Source: an uncultured Bacteroidota bacterium (lineage in GTDB: Bacteria; Bacteroidota; Bacteroidia; Bacteroidales; VadinHA17). From it: DNA of 22,757 nt. Location: contig CAIPJU010000057.1 of assembly GCA_903865465.1 (NCBI GenBank), positions 1 to 22,757 on the forward strand, given 5' to 3'. The position numbers and the translations under genes were made by a program. This document shows positions 1-8,086 of this stretch, in pieces (within the stretch, counting starts at the first letter, position 1; the number at the start of each line of letters is the position of its first letter). The notes beneath the pieces are model-generated. The model did no database searches and was not told the origin of the DNA. It worked only from the letters and a program-made list of their open reading frames with translations.

Positions 1-1422
1 GATAAAGAATACCTTGTCGGATTCTTTTATCTGTCTCTTCCTGTTGATCCAGAAATATTTATGTATTTTATCGAGGTTTCCCAGGGTTAAAAGTCTGATA
101 TTTAAAGGATGAGCTAAATAATAATCAATATGCGATGCCGGAAACCAGTTGTCGGAGACCAGAACTGTATTTGAATAATCTTTCTGAGTTATTCCATTCT
201 TCGCAAGGAATCCTGCAAATTTTTCTGAAGCCTGCCTCCAGCCATACATATCGAGAGTGAAATCACCGTTCCCACGGTGACTCTTTGAAGAATCGGTTTT
301 AAAACCTATGAAGCCGCTTTTTATCTCTGCGGTTCCAATGAGCAGTATCGACGCAAAAAGAATCAGAGCCGATGAGATAAGCCTCCTGGCTTTTAATTTA
401 TTCCTTTCAGCAATCTGGTCGAGATAGCTGCCACTCAGAATTATCAGGCCGAGGAAAGCCGGACCCGTCCAGTGCGGTAGGGAACTTCTGAATAATGAAA
501 CAATAGTGAAAACAACTATCAGGGGCAAAGAGATATAGAGAAGAATGATCTCTGTCTGACTAATTCCCCTTTTTATTTTGCGGAAAACAGAAATCAGTGT
601 TAATATGAAAACAACAAATAATACCGGATTCTGATAGAATATCTGACCCAGGTTGAATTGCATGAATGAGATGAAATTCAGTCCGCTATGAGTGAGTACA
701 ACTCTGTTTCCGTGAAAGGTGAAGCTGATGAAATCATTTTTGTAGTTCCAGTAGATGACCGGGATCATCAGCAGAAGAGTTATCATTATGCTTAGGTAAA
801 GAGCTGGTTTCTTCAGCCATATCCTGTTGTGAACTAAAATATATAAGCCGGCTCCAAACCACAGGAAGAGAGAATGGTATTTACTCAGGAAAGCCAGACC
901 CGTGAAAAATCCAAACAGCAGCATAGCTTTGTTTTCCTTCCTGCCAGGATTCCTGGAAGTAATCGAAGGGAGGATAAAGTAAAGAGCCAGAAGCACAAAG
1001 AATATCTGAGGAGTGTCGGGCAGGATAAAAAGGCCGCTTATAATGTTAAAATAGAAGGAGGAGAGATAGGCAAATACTGCGAAGAAAGCGGCACGGCTTG
1101 AGAATAATCGCTTTACCAGGCAGAAAAGCATGAAGATATTAGCCGAGGAGAAGATCAAGCCTCCCATCCGTATGAAAAGCTCGCTGTTCAGTTTAAGGTT
1201 CAGGGTAAATAATTGAATTGTCAGCCCTACCATAGGAGGATGATCAAAATGGCTGAAATCAGGGAAAAGCGCATAAGTCCAGTAGTAAACTTCATCGTTC
1301 CCAAGCTCGAGTATGCCTGCCGGAATTGCTTTAATAATAAAATTTATTGCTATGATAATCAGAAGGAAAAGCCTCTCGTGTTTTTCAATAAAAACTGATT
1401 GCTGGTATCTGGCATCATTCAT
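1..1422 (-). CDS. PMT/ArnT-type membrane glycosyltransferase (GT39-like), 3' end cut off by the window
   Basis: The minus strand is open for 474 codons from ATG 1422 to base 1, with no stop, so the C-terminus lies outside the window. The protein is a polytopic membrane protein. A first hydrophobic segment (about residues 18-34) is followed by a loop with GNDEVYYW, where D43-E44 match the catalytic Asp-Glu of the PMT_2 family, then DHPPMVG, another hallmark of these enzymes, and many further membrane segments. Family members move a sugar from a polyprenyl-phosphate donor to a lipid or protein acceptor on the outer face of the inner membrane. The acceptor here cannot be told. An in-frame TAA lies about 60 bases upstream, and ATG 1422 is the best start. 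A Bacteroidota-type promoter lies 27 bases upstream. It is divergent from gltX and probably a single gene or the first of a unit continuing left. The family call is firm, the substrate unknown. Confidence 0.85.
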   Translation of the reverse strand, partial: MNDARYQQSVFIEKHERLFLLIIIAINFIIKAIPAGILELGNDEVYYWTYALFPDFSHFDHPPMVGLTIQLFTLNLKLNSELFIRMGGLIFSSANIFMLFCLVKRLFSSRAAFFAVFAYLSSFYFNIISGLFILPDTPQIFFVLLALYFILPSITSRNPGRKENKAMLLFGFFTGLAFLSKYHSLFLWFGAGLYILVHNRIWLKKPALYLSIMITLLLMIPVIYWNYKNDFISFTFHGNRVVLTHSGLNFISFMQFNLGQIFYQNPVLFVVFILTLISVFRKIKRGISQTEIILLYISLPLIVVFTIVSLFRSSLPHWTGPAFLGLIILSGSYLDQIAERNKLKARRLISSALILFASILLIGTAEIKSGFIGFKTDSSKSHRGNGDFTLDMYGWRQASEKFAGFLAKNGITQKDYSNTVLVSDNWFPASHIDYYLAHPLNIRLLTLGNLDKIHKYFWINRKRQIKESDKVFFI

Positions 1423-1448
1423 CGGCAGGAGTGTTTTTCTGAGAGATG

Positions 1449-1479
1449 CAAAGTTCACTCTTTTAAATTATTTTTCAAG
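1449..1479 (-). promoter_or_regulatory. Probable promoter of the minus-strand glycosyltransferase
   Basis: Read on the minus strand, CTTG (1479-1476), a 19-base spacer, then GAACTTTG (1456-1449). This is close to the Bacteroidota consensus TTTG-N19-TAnnTTTG, with one mismatch in each box. It ends 26 bases before the ATG at 1422, a normal leader length. It is a pattern match only. Confidence 0.42.
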
Positions 1480-1583
1480 ATCGAAAGGACATTATTTTAA
1501 AGATGTTAACCTTTGTGCGAAATATTCAGGATATTAAACAAAATGGGAAATTTGTCATTCATGATACAGGTTGGCCCTGAATA

Positions 1584-1612
1584 TTGTAAATAACGTCAAA
1601 TGTGTATCTTTA
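1584..1612 (+). promoter_or_regulatory. Probable promoter of gltX
   Basis: TTG at 1584-1586, an 18-base spacer and TATCTTTA at 1605-1612 resemble the Bacteroidota sigma-A promoter (TTTG-N19-TAnnTTTG). The gltX ATG follows 28 bases later. No other good match is visible between the two divergent genes. Confidence 0.5.
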
Positions 1613-1640
1613 CGGCAGTTTTAACCGGATGTAAAATCAT

Positions 1641-3149
1641 ATGACACAGGTACGTGTACGTTTTGCCCCTAGTCCGACCGGCCCGCTCCATATTGGAGGA
1701 GTCAGGACAGCACTTTATAATTATCTCTTCGCGAAGAAGAATAACGGAACCTTTATTCTAAGGATCGAGGATACTGATCAGGTGAGGTTTGTTGAGGGGG
1801 CGGAGGAATATATAATGGAATCGCTCGAATGGTGCGGAATAAAAGTTGAGGAGGGTATCAGGGAAGGAGGCAAATTCGGACCATACCGTCAGAGCGACAG
1901 GAAAGCGATTTACCGTCAGTATGCGGATCTTCTTGTTGAGAAAGGTGATGCCTATTTTGCATTTGATACAGCCGAAGAGCTCGAAAAACTCAGGAGTTCT
2001 TATGAAAAGCAGGGATTTACTTTCATATACAATGCGTCAAACAGGGAAAGCCTGAATAATTCTATCTCACTCGAAACCTCTGTTTGGAAAAAGAAGATTG
2101 AAGGAGGCGAGCCCTACGTAATAAGATATAAAATGCCTCCCGGCGAGGAGATCTCATTCAGCGATTTAATACGTGGCAATATTGTAGTAAACACTTCAAC
2201 TCTCGATGATAAGGTGCTCTTCAAATCTGATGGCATGCCGACATATCACCTGGCAAATATTGTTGATGACCATTTGATGGAGATCAGTCATGTTATAAGG
2301 GGCGAGGAGTGGCTCCCTTCACTTCCCCTACATGTTATGATTTACCGGTCCTTAGGATGGGATCAGCCGCTTTTTGCCCACCTGCCGCTTCTGTTAAAGC
2401 CCGATGGGAAGGGAAAGCTCAGCAAACGAGATGGTGATAAGATGGGTTTCCCTGTATTTCCTCTTTACTGGCCTTATGGTGAAACAGCAAAGGGGTATCG
2501 CGAGGAGGGTTATTATCCTGAGGCTTTCGTTAATATGCTTGCATTTCTTGGATGGAATCCGGGAACTGAACAGGAGATTTTTTCTATTGATGAACTCTCT
2601 GAGTCATTTTCAATGGATAGGGTTGGAAAGTCAGGTTCACGTTTCGATCCCGAAAAAGCAAAATGGTTCAACCATCAGTATCTGCAAACAAAAACGGACA
2701 GGGAGATTGCCATGGAGTTCAGGGAAATCCTCAGGACTCATGGTTTTAACTATGATATTATTAATCTGGAAAAGCTTGTGGGACTTGTCAAGGAGAGAGT
2801 CACATTCGTGAAGGAGATATGGGACCAGACTGACTTCTTTTTCAAGGCACCTGCGACTTATGATCCTGAAGTAGTAAAGAAAAGGTGGAAGGAAGATAGT
2901 GGTTTAATAATAAGCGAGTTACGGTCTGTTCTCGAAAAAGCTGATGATTTTTCTCCATCCACAACGGAATCAATTGTAAAAGCCTGGATCGAATCAAAGG
3001 GATATAACACAGGCGCTGTAATGAATGCTTTCAGGCTTGTAATTGTGGGAGCTTCAAGGGGACCTCATATGTTCGATATCATAAACTGGATCGGAAAAAC
3101 TGAAACTCTCAGCCGTATCGACAAGGGATTATCAATTATTGGCAAATAA
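1641..3149 (+). CDS. gltX: Glutamate--tRNA ligase
   Basis: Glutamyl-tRNA synthetase, a cytoplasmic class I synthetase that charges tRNA-Glu with glutamate using ATP. At 502 residues it has the usual length for this phylum. The start of the Rossmann fold reads RFAPSPTGPLHIGG (residues 7-20) and contains the HIGH-type motif HIGG at 17-20. The KMSKS-type motif appears as KLSKR at 259-263. RIEDTD (about 41-46) and the C-terminal anticodon-binding helical domain are also present. ATG 1641 directly precedes the conserved N-terminus, and no upstream in-frame extension is needed. The gene is followed by a TatD-like hydrolase after only 5 bases, so the two are probably co-transcribed. Nothing is odd about the sequence. 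Whether the enzyme also charges tRNA-Gln (non-discriminating type) cannot be judged from this window. Confidence 0.97.
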   Translation: MTQVRVRFAPSPTGPLHIGGVRTALYNYLFAKKNNGTFILRIEDTDQVRFVEGAEEYIMESLEWCGIKVEEGIREGGKFGPYRQSDRKAIYRQYADLLVEKGDAYFAFDTAEELEKLRSSYEKQGFTFIYNASNRESLNNSISLETSVWKKKIEGGEPYVIRYKMPPGEEISFSDLIRGNIVVNTSTLDDKVLFKSDGMPTYHLANIVDDHLMEISHVIRGEEWLPSLPLHVMIYRSLGWDQPLFAHLPLLLKPDGKGKLSKRDGDKMGFPVFPLYWPYGETAKGYREEGYYPEAFVNMLAFLGWNPGTEQEIFSIDELSESFSMDRVGKSGSRFDPEKAKWFNHQYLQTKTDREIAMEFREILRTHGFNYDIINLEKLVGLVKERVTFVKEIWDQTDFFFKAPATYDPEVVKKRWKEDSGLIISELRSVLEKADDFSPSTTESIVKAWIESKGYNTGAVMNAFRLVIVGASRGPHMFDIINWIGKTETLSRIDKGLSIIGK

Positions 3150-3154
3150 ACCGG

Positions 3155-3832
3155 ATGAATTTTCCAGAGCCAGGTGATTATATTGATATACACACCCATG
3201 GAGGGAAAGCTGAAAAGGGTCTCTTCTGTGTCGAAAACCTTATGGCACACGAAAACCTTCTGCCACACAATGAACCCGGGAGAACCTTTACGCTGGGCAT
3301 TCATCCGTGGTACCTGAATGAAGGGAATGTAAAGGAACTTCTCACTTTTGTGGCTCTCAACGCCGAAAATCCTCTTCTTGCGGCCTTAGGCGAGGCCGGA
3401 TTTGACAAACTAAGGGGGCCCTCACCTGAAATCCAGAGCATTGTATTCAGTGAGCAGGCAAAAATTGCCGATTCTCTTTCGAAACCGCTGTTCATTCATT
3501 GTGTACGGGCATGGGATGAGCTTCTTGCAGCACATAAGAAACTTAGGCCGCAGTCAATATGGATAATTCATGGTTTCAGGGGCAGTGTTGAGCTTGCCGT
3601 TCAGCTTCTCTCTAAAGGATTTTATCTCTCTTTCTGGTTCGACTTTGCCGTAAGACCTGAATCTTCAAATCTCCTGGCGACTCTTCCATCTGAAAGGATA
3701 TTTCTCGAAACTGATGGGGCTGATATCGATATCAGGGAAATCTATAAAAAGGTCTCTGAGGATCGGCAGATTTCAATTGATGAGCTGAAAACCGACATTT
3801 ACAGCAATTATAAAGATGTTTTCAAGGCTTAA
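3155..3832 (+). CDS. TatD family metal-dependent hydrolase
   Basis: This 225-residue protein belongs to the TatD branch of the amidohydrolase superfamily, cytoplasmic metal-dependent enzymes usually described as 3'-5' exonucleases. The metal-site landmarks are in order: DIHTH (H13, H15), GEAGFD (E80), FIHCVRAW (H115), IIHGFRGS (H139) and ETDGAD (D187). It is shorter than Escherichia coli TatD (about 260 residues), a compact form common in Bacteroidota. ATG 3155 lies 5 bases after the gltX stop, so expression is likely from the gltX promoter, possibly with translational coupling. The family is clear. The physiological substrate (DNA, RNA or D-aminoacyl ester) is not shown by the sequence. Confidence 0.88.
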   Translation: MNFPEPGDYIDIHTHGGKAEKGLFCVENLMAHENLLPHNEPGRTFTLGIHPWYLNEGNVKELLTFVALNAENPLLAALGEAGFDKLRGPSPEIQSIVFSEQAKIADSLSKPLFIHCVRAWDELLAAHKKLRPQSIWIIHGFRGSVELAVQLLSKGFYLSFWFDFAVRPESSNLLATLPSERIFLETDGADIDIREIYKKVSEDRQISIDELKTDIYSNYKDVFKA

Positions 3833-3890
3833 TTGGCAGAAAACACACCTTAATTCTCCCTGGATCATTTCAAGCCAGAGAAGGATAATG

Positions 3891-4565
3891 TTATTTTTCT
3901 GATTTCTTGTAACTTATCGATAATCCACCACCATCGTAATTTACAGTAGTCTCATAGTTTTTCAGGCTCTTGACATATTCGTAAAATTCTGCCTGTCCTC
4001 CATAGGCATACCTTCGGCCCGAAATATTATGCGCCGTAAAACAACCTCCGATTTTCAGCTTAGGATCAACGTCGATAAAGTAATTCTTATACCAGTATTT
4101 ATCAGCATCGCTGAATACAAAATCGAATGGGCCCTTAAGTTCTTTAACTAAGGCGTGAGCATCAGCGAGCCTGGCATCGATATAGTCCGACAAGCCTGCT
4201 TTTTTAAAGTTTTCAAGGGCTATCTTATAACGTGCTTCATCGATGTCAATGGTGATCAGTTTCCCTCCTGTTTTGCTGAGTGCCCATGCAATCCAGATAG
4301 CTGAATGGCCCGTTGAGGTGCCGATTTCGAGAGCGCTCTTGTAATTTCCTTTTATGATCAGATTATAAAGAAGCTGACCGTCGCTTGTTGGAACATTCAT
4401 ATCGTGCCACTGCCCGGAATGGTCCGAAAGAAAAGCTTTGACCTTTTCGTCAAGTGACTGGTCGCCTGTTGGGGCCTGCCCCTGTATGCCTGCGGTAAGA
4501 ATTATAACCTGAAGAATTAATAAAAAAAACAGGCTGAAACCCCTCCGGCTTTTCATGGAGTTCAT
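3891..4565 (-). CDS. Exported class I SAM-dependent O-methyltransferase
   Basis: A 224-residue protein if started at ATG 4565. An in-frame GTG lies at 4577 and another ATG at 4556. It opens with a basic stretch (KSRR) and a hydrophobic core ending near GIQG-QAP, a clear Sec signal peptide. The mature part is a Rossmann methyltransferase of the catechol/caffeoyl-CoA O-methyltransferase type. It has the SAM-binding EIGTSTGHSA (about 80-89), the ribose-binding acid in ITIDID (about 105-109) and the metal-site DFVFSDADK (about 148-156). Family members methylate catechol-like hydroxyls. A signal peptide on a SAM-dependent enzyme is unexpected because SAM is cytoplasmic. The segment might instead be an N-terminal membrane anchor. 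It is convergent with tatD and divergent from the glycosyltransferase at 4709. The methyltransferase fold is secure. Substrate and location are open. Confidence 0.8.
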   Translation of the reverse strand: MNSMKSRRGFSLFFLLILQVIILTAGIQGQAPTGDQSLDEKVKAFLSDHSGQWHDMNVPTSDGQLLYNLIIKGNYKSALEIGTSTGHSAIWIAWALSKTGGKLITIDIDEARYKIALENFKKAGLSDYIDARLADAHALVKELKGPFDFVFSDADKYWYKNYFIDVDPKLKIGGCFTAHNISGRRYAYGGQAEFYEYVKSLKNYETTVNYDGGGLSISYKKSEK

Positions 4566-4656
4566 TATGTTTATCACAATTTATCAAATTAACGCTCAAA
4601 AGTTAAAGTTAGTATATTCCTGATGGTTCGGCTAAAAAATTCCCGGATTTTATTTT

Positions 4657-4677
4657 ATAACTTTCACAAAAAGTTAT
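4657..4677. repeat. Perfect 8-bp inverted repeat, possible operator
   Basis: ATAACTTT (4657-4664) and AAAGTTAT (4670-4677) are exact reverse complements around the 5-base spacer CACAA. The element lies in the divergent gap between the O-methyltransferase and the glycosyltransferase, 31 bases before ATG 4709. It has the size of a dimeric repressor site. It lacks the G/C stem and T-run of a terminator. Chance occurrence in AT-rich DNA cannot be excluded. Confidence 0.3.
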
Positions 4678-4708
4678 CTGATTTTTGATATAGTTTTAAA
4701 ATATTGAG

Positions 4709-6253
4709 ATGGAAAACAAGGAAAACAGCAAGTGGCTTGCTCCCCTTATATTTGGACTGGCTATTTTCAGTGTGGTTGTCAGATTATTAATATTAAATAA
4801 CCTTGAATAACACAGGGACGAGCTCCTTTATTTCTCTCTTGGGCAGCATCCTGCTGCCGGTTACGCCACTGTGCCACCTGTCATCGGATGGCTGGCGTTG
4901 ATAAGTCATAAATTATTCGGCTATTCATTATTTGCGGTCAGGATTATTCCTGCAATTACAGGAGGTGTTTTGATGATCCTTGTTTCATCAATAGCGAAGG
5001 AGTTGGGAGGATCGGCCTATGCCTCCTTACTGGCTGCTGTGGGACTTATGATATCTGTCTTTTTCATGAGGACCTTCTCTCTTTTCATGCCGGTATTTGT
5101 CGAAATATTCCTTTGGACTCTGTGTATATATTTGGTAATTAAATATATAAATACAGATGACGGGGAATTCCTTTTATTTATTGGCATTGTGGCAGGTTTT
5201 GCAATGCTGAATAAATATCTGGCGGCCCTGCTCTTTACCGGATTAGCGCTTATTATTCCCTTTACCCCTTACCGTTCTGTTTTCAAAAAGAAGATGTTCC
5301 TGGCAGGCCTTGGCTTAGCCTTCATTATCTTTCTTCCAAACCTGATATGGCAGGTATCCATGGGCTTTCCGGTAACCGGACACATGTCTGAACTATACAG
5401 TACACAGCTGGTCCATATGGACGCTCCGCTCTTTCTGAAGGAACAGCTTATTATGCCCTTTATGGGGTCTGTTTTAACAGTTGGGGGGCTGATTTTTCTG
5501 CTTTTCAGGAAGAGAGCTGTAACTTTCAGATTTCTTGGCCTTCTCTCTCTGTTTGTCATTTTTTCATTGATGTTTCTTAAGGGGAAGAGCTATTATACTC
5601 TGGGTGTTTATCCTCTTTTAATTGCTGCAGGTGCAGTTGCGTATGACAATATGCTTAAAAGGAAAGCCGTGCGGATAATTTTCCCGATTTTGTTGGTAGT
5701 TCTGACCATTCCGGCCTTGCCTATTGGTCTGCCGGTTTTCGGAAAGGAAGAGATGATTAAATATTTTAAGGGAATGGAAAAGAGTACAGGTATGACAACC
5801 GGAAGAAGATTTGAGGACGGATCTATCCATTCTCTCCCTCAGGATTATGCCGACATGATTGGATGGGAGGAGTTGACAGCTGTTGCAAACAAAGCCTATC
5901 AGTCGGTTGCTGACAAAAAAAGCTGCTTCATCTACGGTGAAAACTACGGGCAGGCTGGGGCAATAACTGTTATTGGGAAAAAATATGGTCTTCCTGAAGC
6001 TGTATGTTTCAGCGAGAGTTTCAGGTACTGGTATCCCGATACCTTCTCGCCTGATATAAAAACAATGATTTATATTAACAGGAAACCTGGTGGTGATATA
6101 CAGGCTCTTTTCAGGAAGATAACTGTTGCAGGAAGAATTACAGACCCCGATGCAAGGGAGTACGGAACGACAGTTTATATATGCCAGGATCCGGTCGTAA
6201 GCTTTAACTCTTTCTGGATTGAGAGGGTAAAGGGATTGAGGAAATCTAAATAA
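4709..6253 (+). pseudogene. PMT-type membrane glycosyltransferase interrupted by an in-frame TAA (intact downstream frame 4871-6253)
   Basis: Translation from ATG 4709 gives a first membrane segment (about residues 9-30), then TAA at 4808-4810 (codon 34). The same frame continues without another stop for 480 codons to TAA 6251. The residues just after the stop, HRDELLYF, contain the expected catalytic Asp-Glu (codons 37-38) of PMT_2 / GT39-like enzymes and then VPPVIGW. Multiple membrane segments and a soluble C-terminal domain follow. The stop sits where a Tyr codon would be natural, one substitution away from TAT or TAC. Restarting at GTG 4871 would give a 460-residue protein lacking both the first membrane helix and the catalytic acids, so it would probably be inactive. 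It could be a recent nonsense mutation, a sequencing error, or read-through at a leaky TAA-C context. If intact, it would be a polyprenyl-linked sugar transferase in the inner membrane. Confidence 0.72.
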
Positions 6254-6375
6254 AATGATTATTAAGGAACTGATTGAATCGTTCAAAATAAATTGTGCAT
6301 AAAACGTTATAAATCTGATTGATTTTTCTTAACTTGGATAGCTGATTCCTGAACATTAACCAAATATTCAATCAC

Positions 6376-6882
6376 ATGAGAATCCTTGTTACCGGGTTAG
6401 TTGTATTTATAATCTGGGCATTCTTTTCGGCATGGCTTTATAACGATGAAATAAGACCTGTCATGAATGCAAAGGCTGAAAAACAACCAACTCTCATTTC
6501 CCAAACCGGATCGTCAGATTCTTTAATGAAACTTAAGGAATCGATGCCGGGAGACCTAATGATCTATTTTGAATTCAATAAATTTGAATTCAATCCTGAT
6601 CCCCAATTTGACAGCAAAATTGCTGAAATGAAAAGCTGGCTTGAAAAATACTCCTCTTCGGCACTCTTGGTGATGGGTTATACCGACCTGGTTGGTAAAA
6701 AGGAGTTTAACCAGGAACTTTGCCTTAAAAGGGCTGAGGCAGTCCGCAAATATCTCGAAGACAAAGGTATCCCGACGACGCGATTGCATCTTGAGACAGG
6801 CGGCATAGAATTATCGGGCGATTATATCACCGATGAGGGAAGAGCCAAAAGCAGGAGGTCACAGGTTTCAATTAAAATGTAA
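6376..6882 (+). CDS. Small membrane-anchored OmpA/MotB-domain protein
   Basis: A 168-residue protein with one N-terminal hydrophobic segment (about residues 3-21) lacking an obvious signal-peptidase site. A linker rich in polar residues follows, then a C-terminal OmpA-like domain from about residue 60. Domain landmarks are IYFEFNKFEF, GYTDLVGKKEFNQ and LCLKRAEAVRKYL, where the Asp in GYTD and the Arg in the NxxLSxxRA-like helix are the residues that usually bind peptidoglycan diaminopimelate. GRAKSRRSQVSI closes the domain. It probably sits in the inner membrane with its domain in the periplasm, touching the cell wall. The next gene starts 4 bases after its stop, so the two form a tight pair. 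It lacks a beta-barrel and is much shorter than OmpA itself. No role more specific than cell-wall attachment can be given. Confidence 0.8.
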   Translation: MRILVTGLVVFIIWAFFSAWLYNDEIRPVMNAKAEKQPTLISQTGSSDSLMKLKESMPGDLMIYFEFNKFEFNPDPQFDSKIAEMKSWLEKYSSSALLVMGYTDLVGKKEFNQELCLKRAEAVRKYLEDKGIPTTRLHLETGGIELSGDYITDEGRAKSRRSQVSIKM

Positions 6883-6886
6883 GAAA

Positions 6887-7201
6887 ATGGTACAAACATA
6901 TTTACTACTGACACAAACTGTTGCGTGGAGTGTGGTTGCAATATTAGCTTTGTTACTGGCTGCCGCAGCCATCGGTTATATCACCTCATGGTTCTATGCA
7001 AAATCAATTTATACACCTGTAGTCAAAAGCCTTGAAAGTGATAATTCAGACTTGAAAAAACATGTGGAAGAGATAAAATCAGATATCAGGAAACTTGAGG
7101 AGAAGAGTGCTGAACTAAATGAAAAAATTTCATCACTCGAACAACAAATAAGTGATAAGGAGAAGGAGATAAAACATCTCAGGAAACAGAAAAAAGAATA
7201 G
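6887..7201 (+). CDS. Small single-pass membrane protein with a coiled coil, partner of the OmpA-domain gene
   Basis: A 104-residue protein from ATG 6887. The open frame extends upstream to ATG 6833, but that start lies inside the OmpA-domain gene and adds non-hydrophobic residues before the membrane segment, so 6887 (4 bases after the previous stop) is preferred. The N-terminal third is one strong membrane helix (about residues 9-35, rich in Ala, Leu and Val). From about residue 48 to the end it is charged and heptad-like (repeated Leu/Ile with Glu and Lys), a clear coiled coil. I do not recognise a family. Its tight linkage suggests it works with the OmpA-domain protein, perhaps as a membrane scaffold, but this is inference. 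A terminator closes the unit 30 bases downstream. Confidence 0.72.
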   Translation: MVQTYLLLTQTVAWSVVAILALLLAAAAIGYITSWFYAKSIYTPVVKSLESDNSDLKKHVEEIKSDIRKLEEKSAELNEKISSLEQQISDKEKEIKHLRKQKKE

Positions 7202-7230
7202 ATATCCGTTTGTTATTTATTACTTTCGTT

Positions 7231-7261
7231 CCCGGGATTAAATTTAGTCCCGGGTTTTTTT
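7231..7261 (+). terminator. Rho-independent terminator after the OmpA/coiled-coil pair
   Basis: CCCGGGA (7231-7237) pairs with TCCCGGG (7248-7254). A T-G wobble and TAAA/TTTA extend the stem inwards. A run of seven T follows (7255-7261). It falls between the coiled-coil gene and the creatininase gene, and rules out the upstream TTG 7210 as the creatininase start. Confidence 0.88.
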
Positions 7262-7287
7262 ATATCTGTATATTAAATTGTTTCACC

Positions 7288-8049
7288 ATGAAACCATACA
7301 TCCTTGCCGGGAATACCTGGAAAACAATAAAAGATAGAAAAATAGAACTTGCTGTTCTTCCCTGGGGTGCCACCGAAGCCCATAATCTTCACCTGCCATT
7401 TTCGACCGATAATATCATGGTTGAAAAGATAGCAGACGATTCAGCAGCCAGGGCCTGGGCATCAGGAGCCGGGGTGATCGTTCTTCCTTTTGTTCCTTTT
7501 GGCGTCAATACAGGGCAGATGGATGTCTTTCTCAACATTAACATGAATCCCTCAACACAGTTTGCAATACTGAATGATGTGGCCGATGTACTTAACAGGC
7601 ATAAAATAAGCAAGTTTCTTATACTTAATGGTCATGGAGGAAATGATTTCAGGCAGATGATAAGGGAATTAGGAGTTAAATACCCGGCTTTATTTATCTG
7701 TTGCTGCAACTGGTTCCAGGTTGAAGGGCAGAATGATATATTCGAGAATGGAGGCGGACATGCTGATGAGATGGAGACAAGTGTCATGCAGTTCATTGCT
7801 CCCGGAATGGTTCGTCCACTCGATGAGGCAGGCGAAGGGAAGGGGAAAAAATTCAGGATAAAGGCCTTCAATGAAAAATGGGCCTGGGCCGAGAGAGCAT
7901 GGACCAAAGTCACAAACGATACCGGAATAGGCGACCCTGGGCTGTCAACGCCGGCAAAGGGAGAGAAGTACTATAATGAAGTAATAATGAAGGTAAGCAG
8001 CCTGATGTCGGAACTCGCAGCCGCTGATATAAATGAAATGTATGAATAA
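7288..8049 (+). CDS. Creatininase family hydrolase
   Basis: A 253-residue cytoplasmic protein of the creatininase/creatinine amidohydrolase family, metal-dependent hydrolases of cyclic amides and related bonds. The metal-site landmarks are in place: GATEAHNLHLPFSTD (E30, H32, D41), NGHGGN and GGHADEMETS. ATG 7288 is used because the frame upstream crosses the terminator. The length from there is normal for the family. The residues seen do not show creatinine as the substrate. The family also includes the MftE peptidase and riboflavin/F420-related formamide hydrolases. The next gene, a GH2 lipoprotein, begins 37 bases downstream (or overlaps by 17 bases if its first ATG is used), so the two are probably one transcript. 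A metabolic link between them is not obvious. Confidence 0.88.
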   Translation: MKPYILAGNTWKTIKDRKIELAVLPWGATEAHNLHLPFSTDNIMVEKIADDSAARAWASGAGVIVLPFVPFGVNTGQMDVFLNINMNPSTQFAILNDVADVLNRHKISKFLILNGHGGNDFRQMIRELGVKYPALFICCCNWFQVEGQNDIFENGGGHADEMETSVMQFIAPGMVRPLDEAGEGKGKKFRIKAFNEKWAWAERAWTKVTNDTGIGDPGLSTPAKGEKYYNEVIMKVSSLMSELAAADINEMYE

Positions 8050-8086
8050 GATAATCAGTTCTCCGGAACAGTTAAAAAATGATAGT

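Noticed and set aside
874..1398. Plus-strand open frames opposite the first glycosyltransferase
   Set aside because: They are low-complexity antisense frames. The minus strand encodes a continuous membrane protein with catalytic motifs.
2404..2811. 135-residue plus-strand frame inside gltX
   Set aside because: It is an out-of-frame shadow of the KLSKR region and following domain of gltX.
3852..3885. Possible hairpin after the TatD-like gene (TTCT..CTGG with CCAGAGAA)
   Set aside because: The stem needs a two-base bulge and no proper T-run follows, so it is not called as a terminator.
5618..6286. 222-residue minus-strand frame opposite the second glycosyltransferase
   Set aside because: There are no recognisable motifs, and the plus frame has clear family features. 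A shadow frame is the simpler reading.
7210..7287. Upstream extension of the creatininase gene
   Set aside because: It would start at TTG and translate through a strong terminator hairpin. ATG 7288 gives the normal family length.
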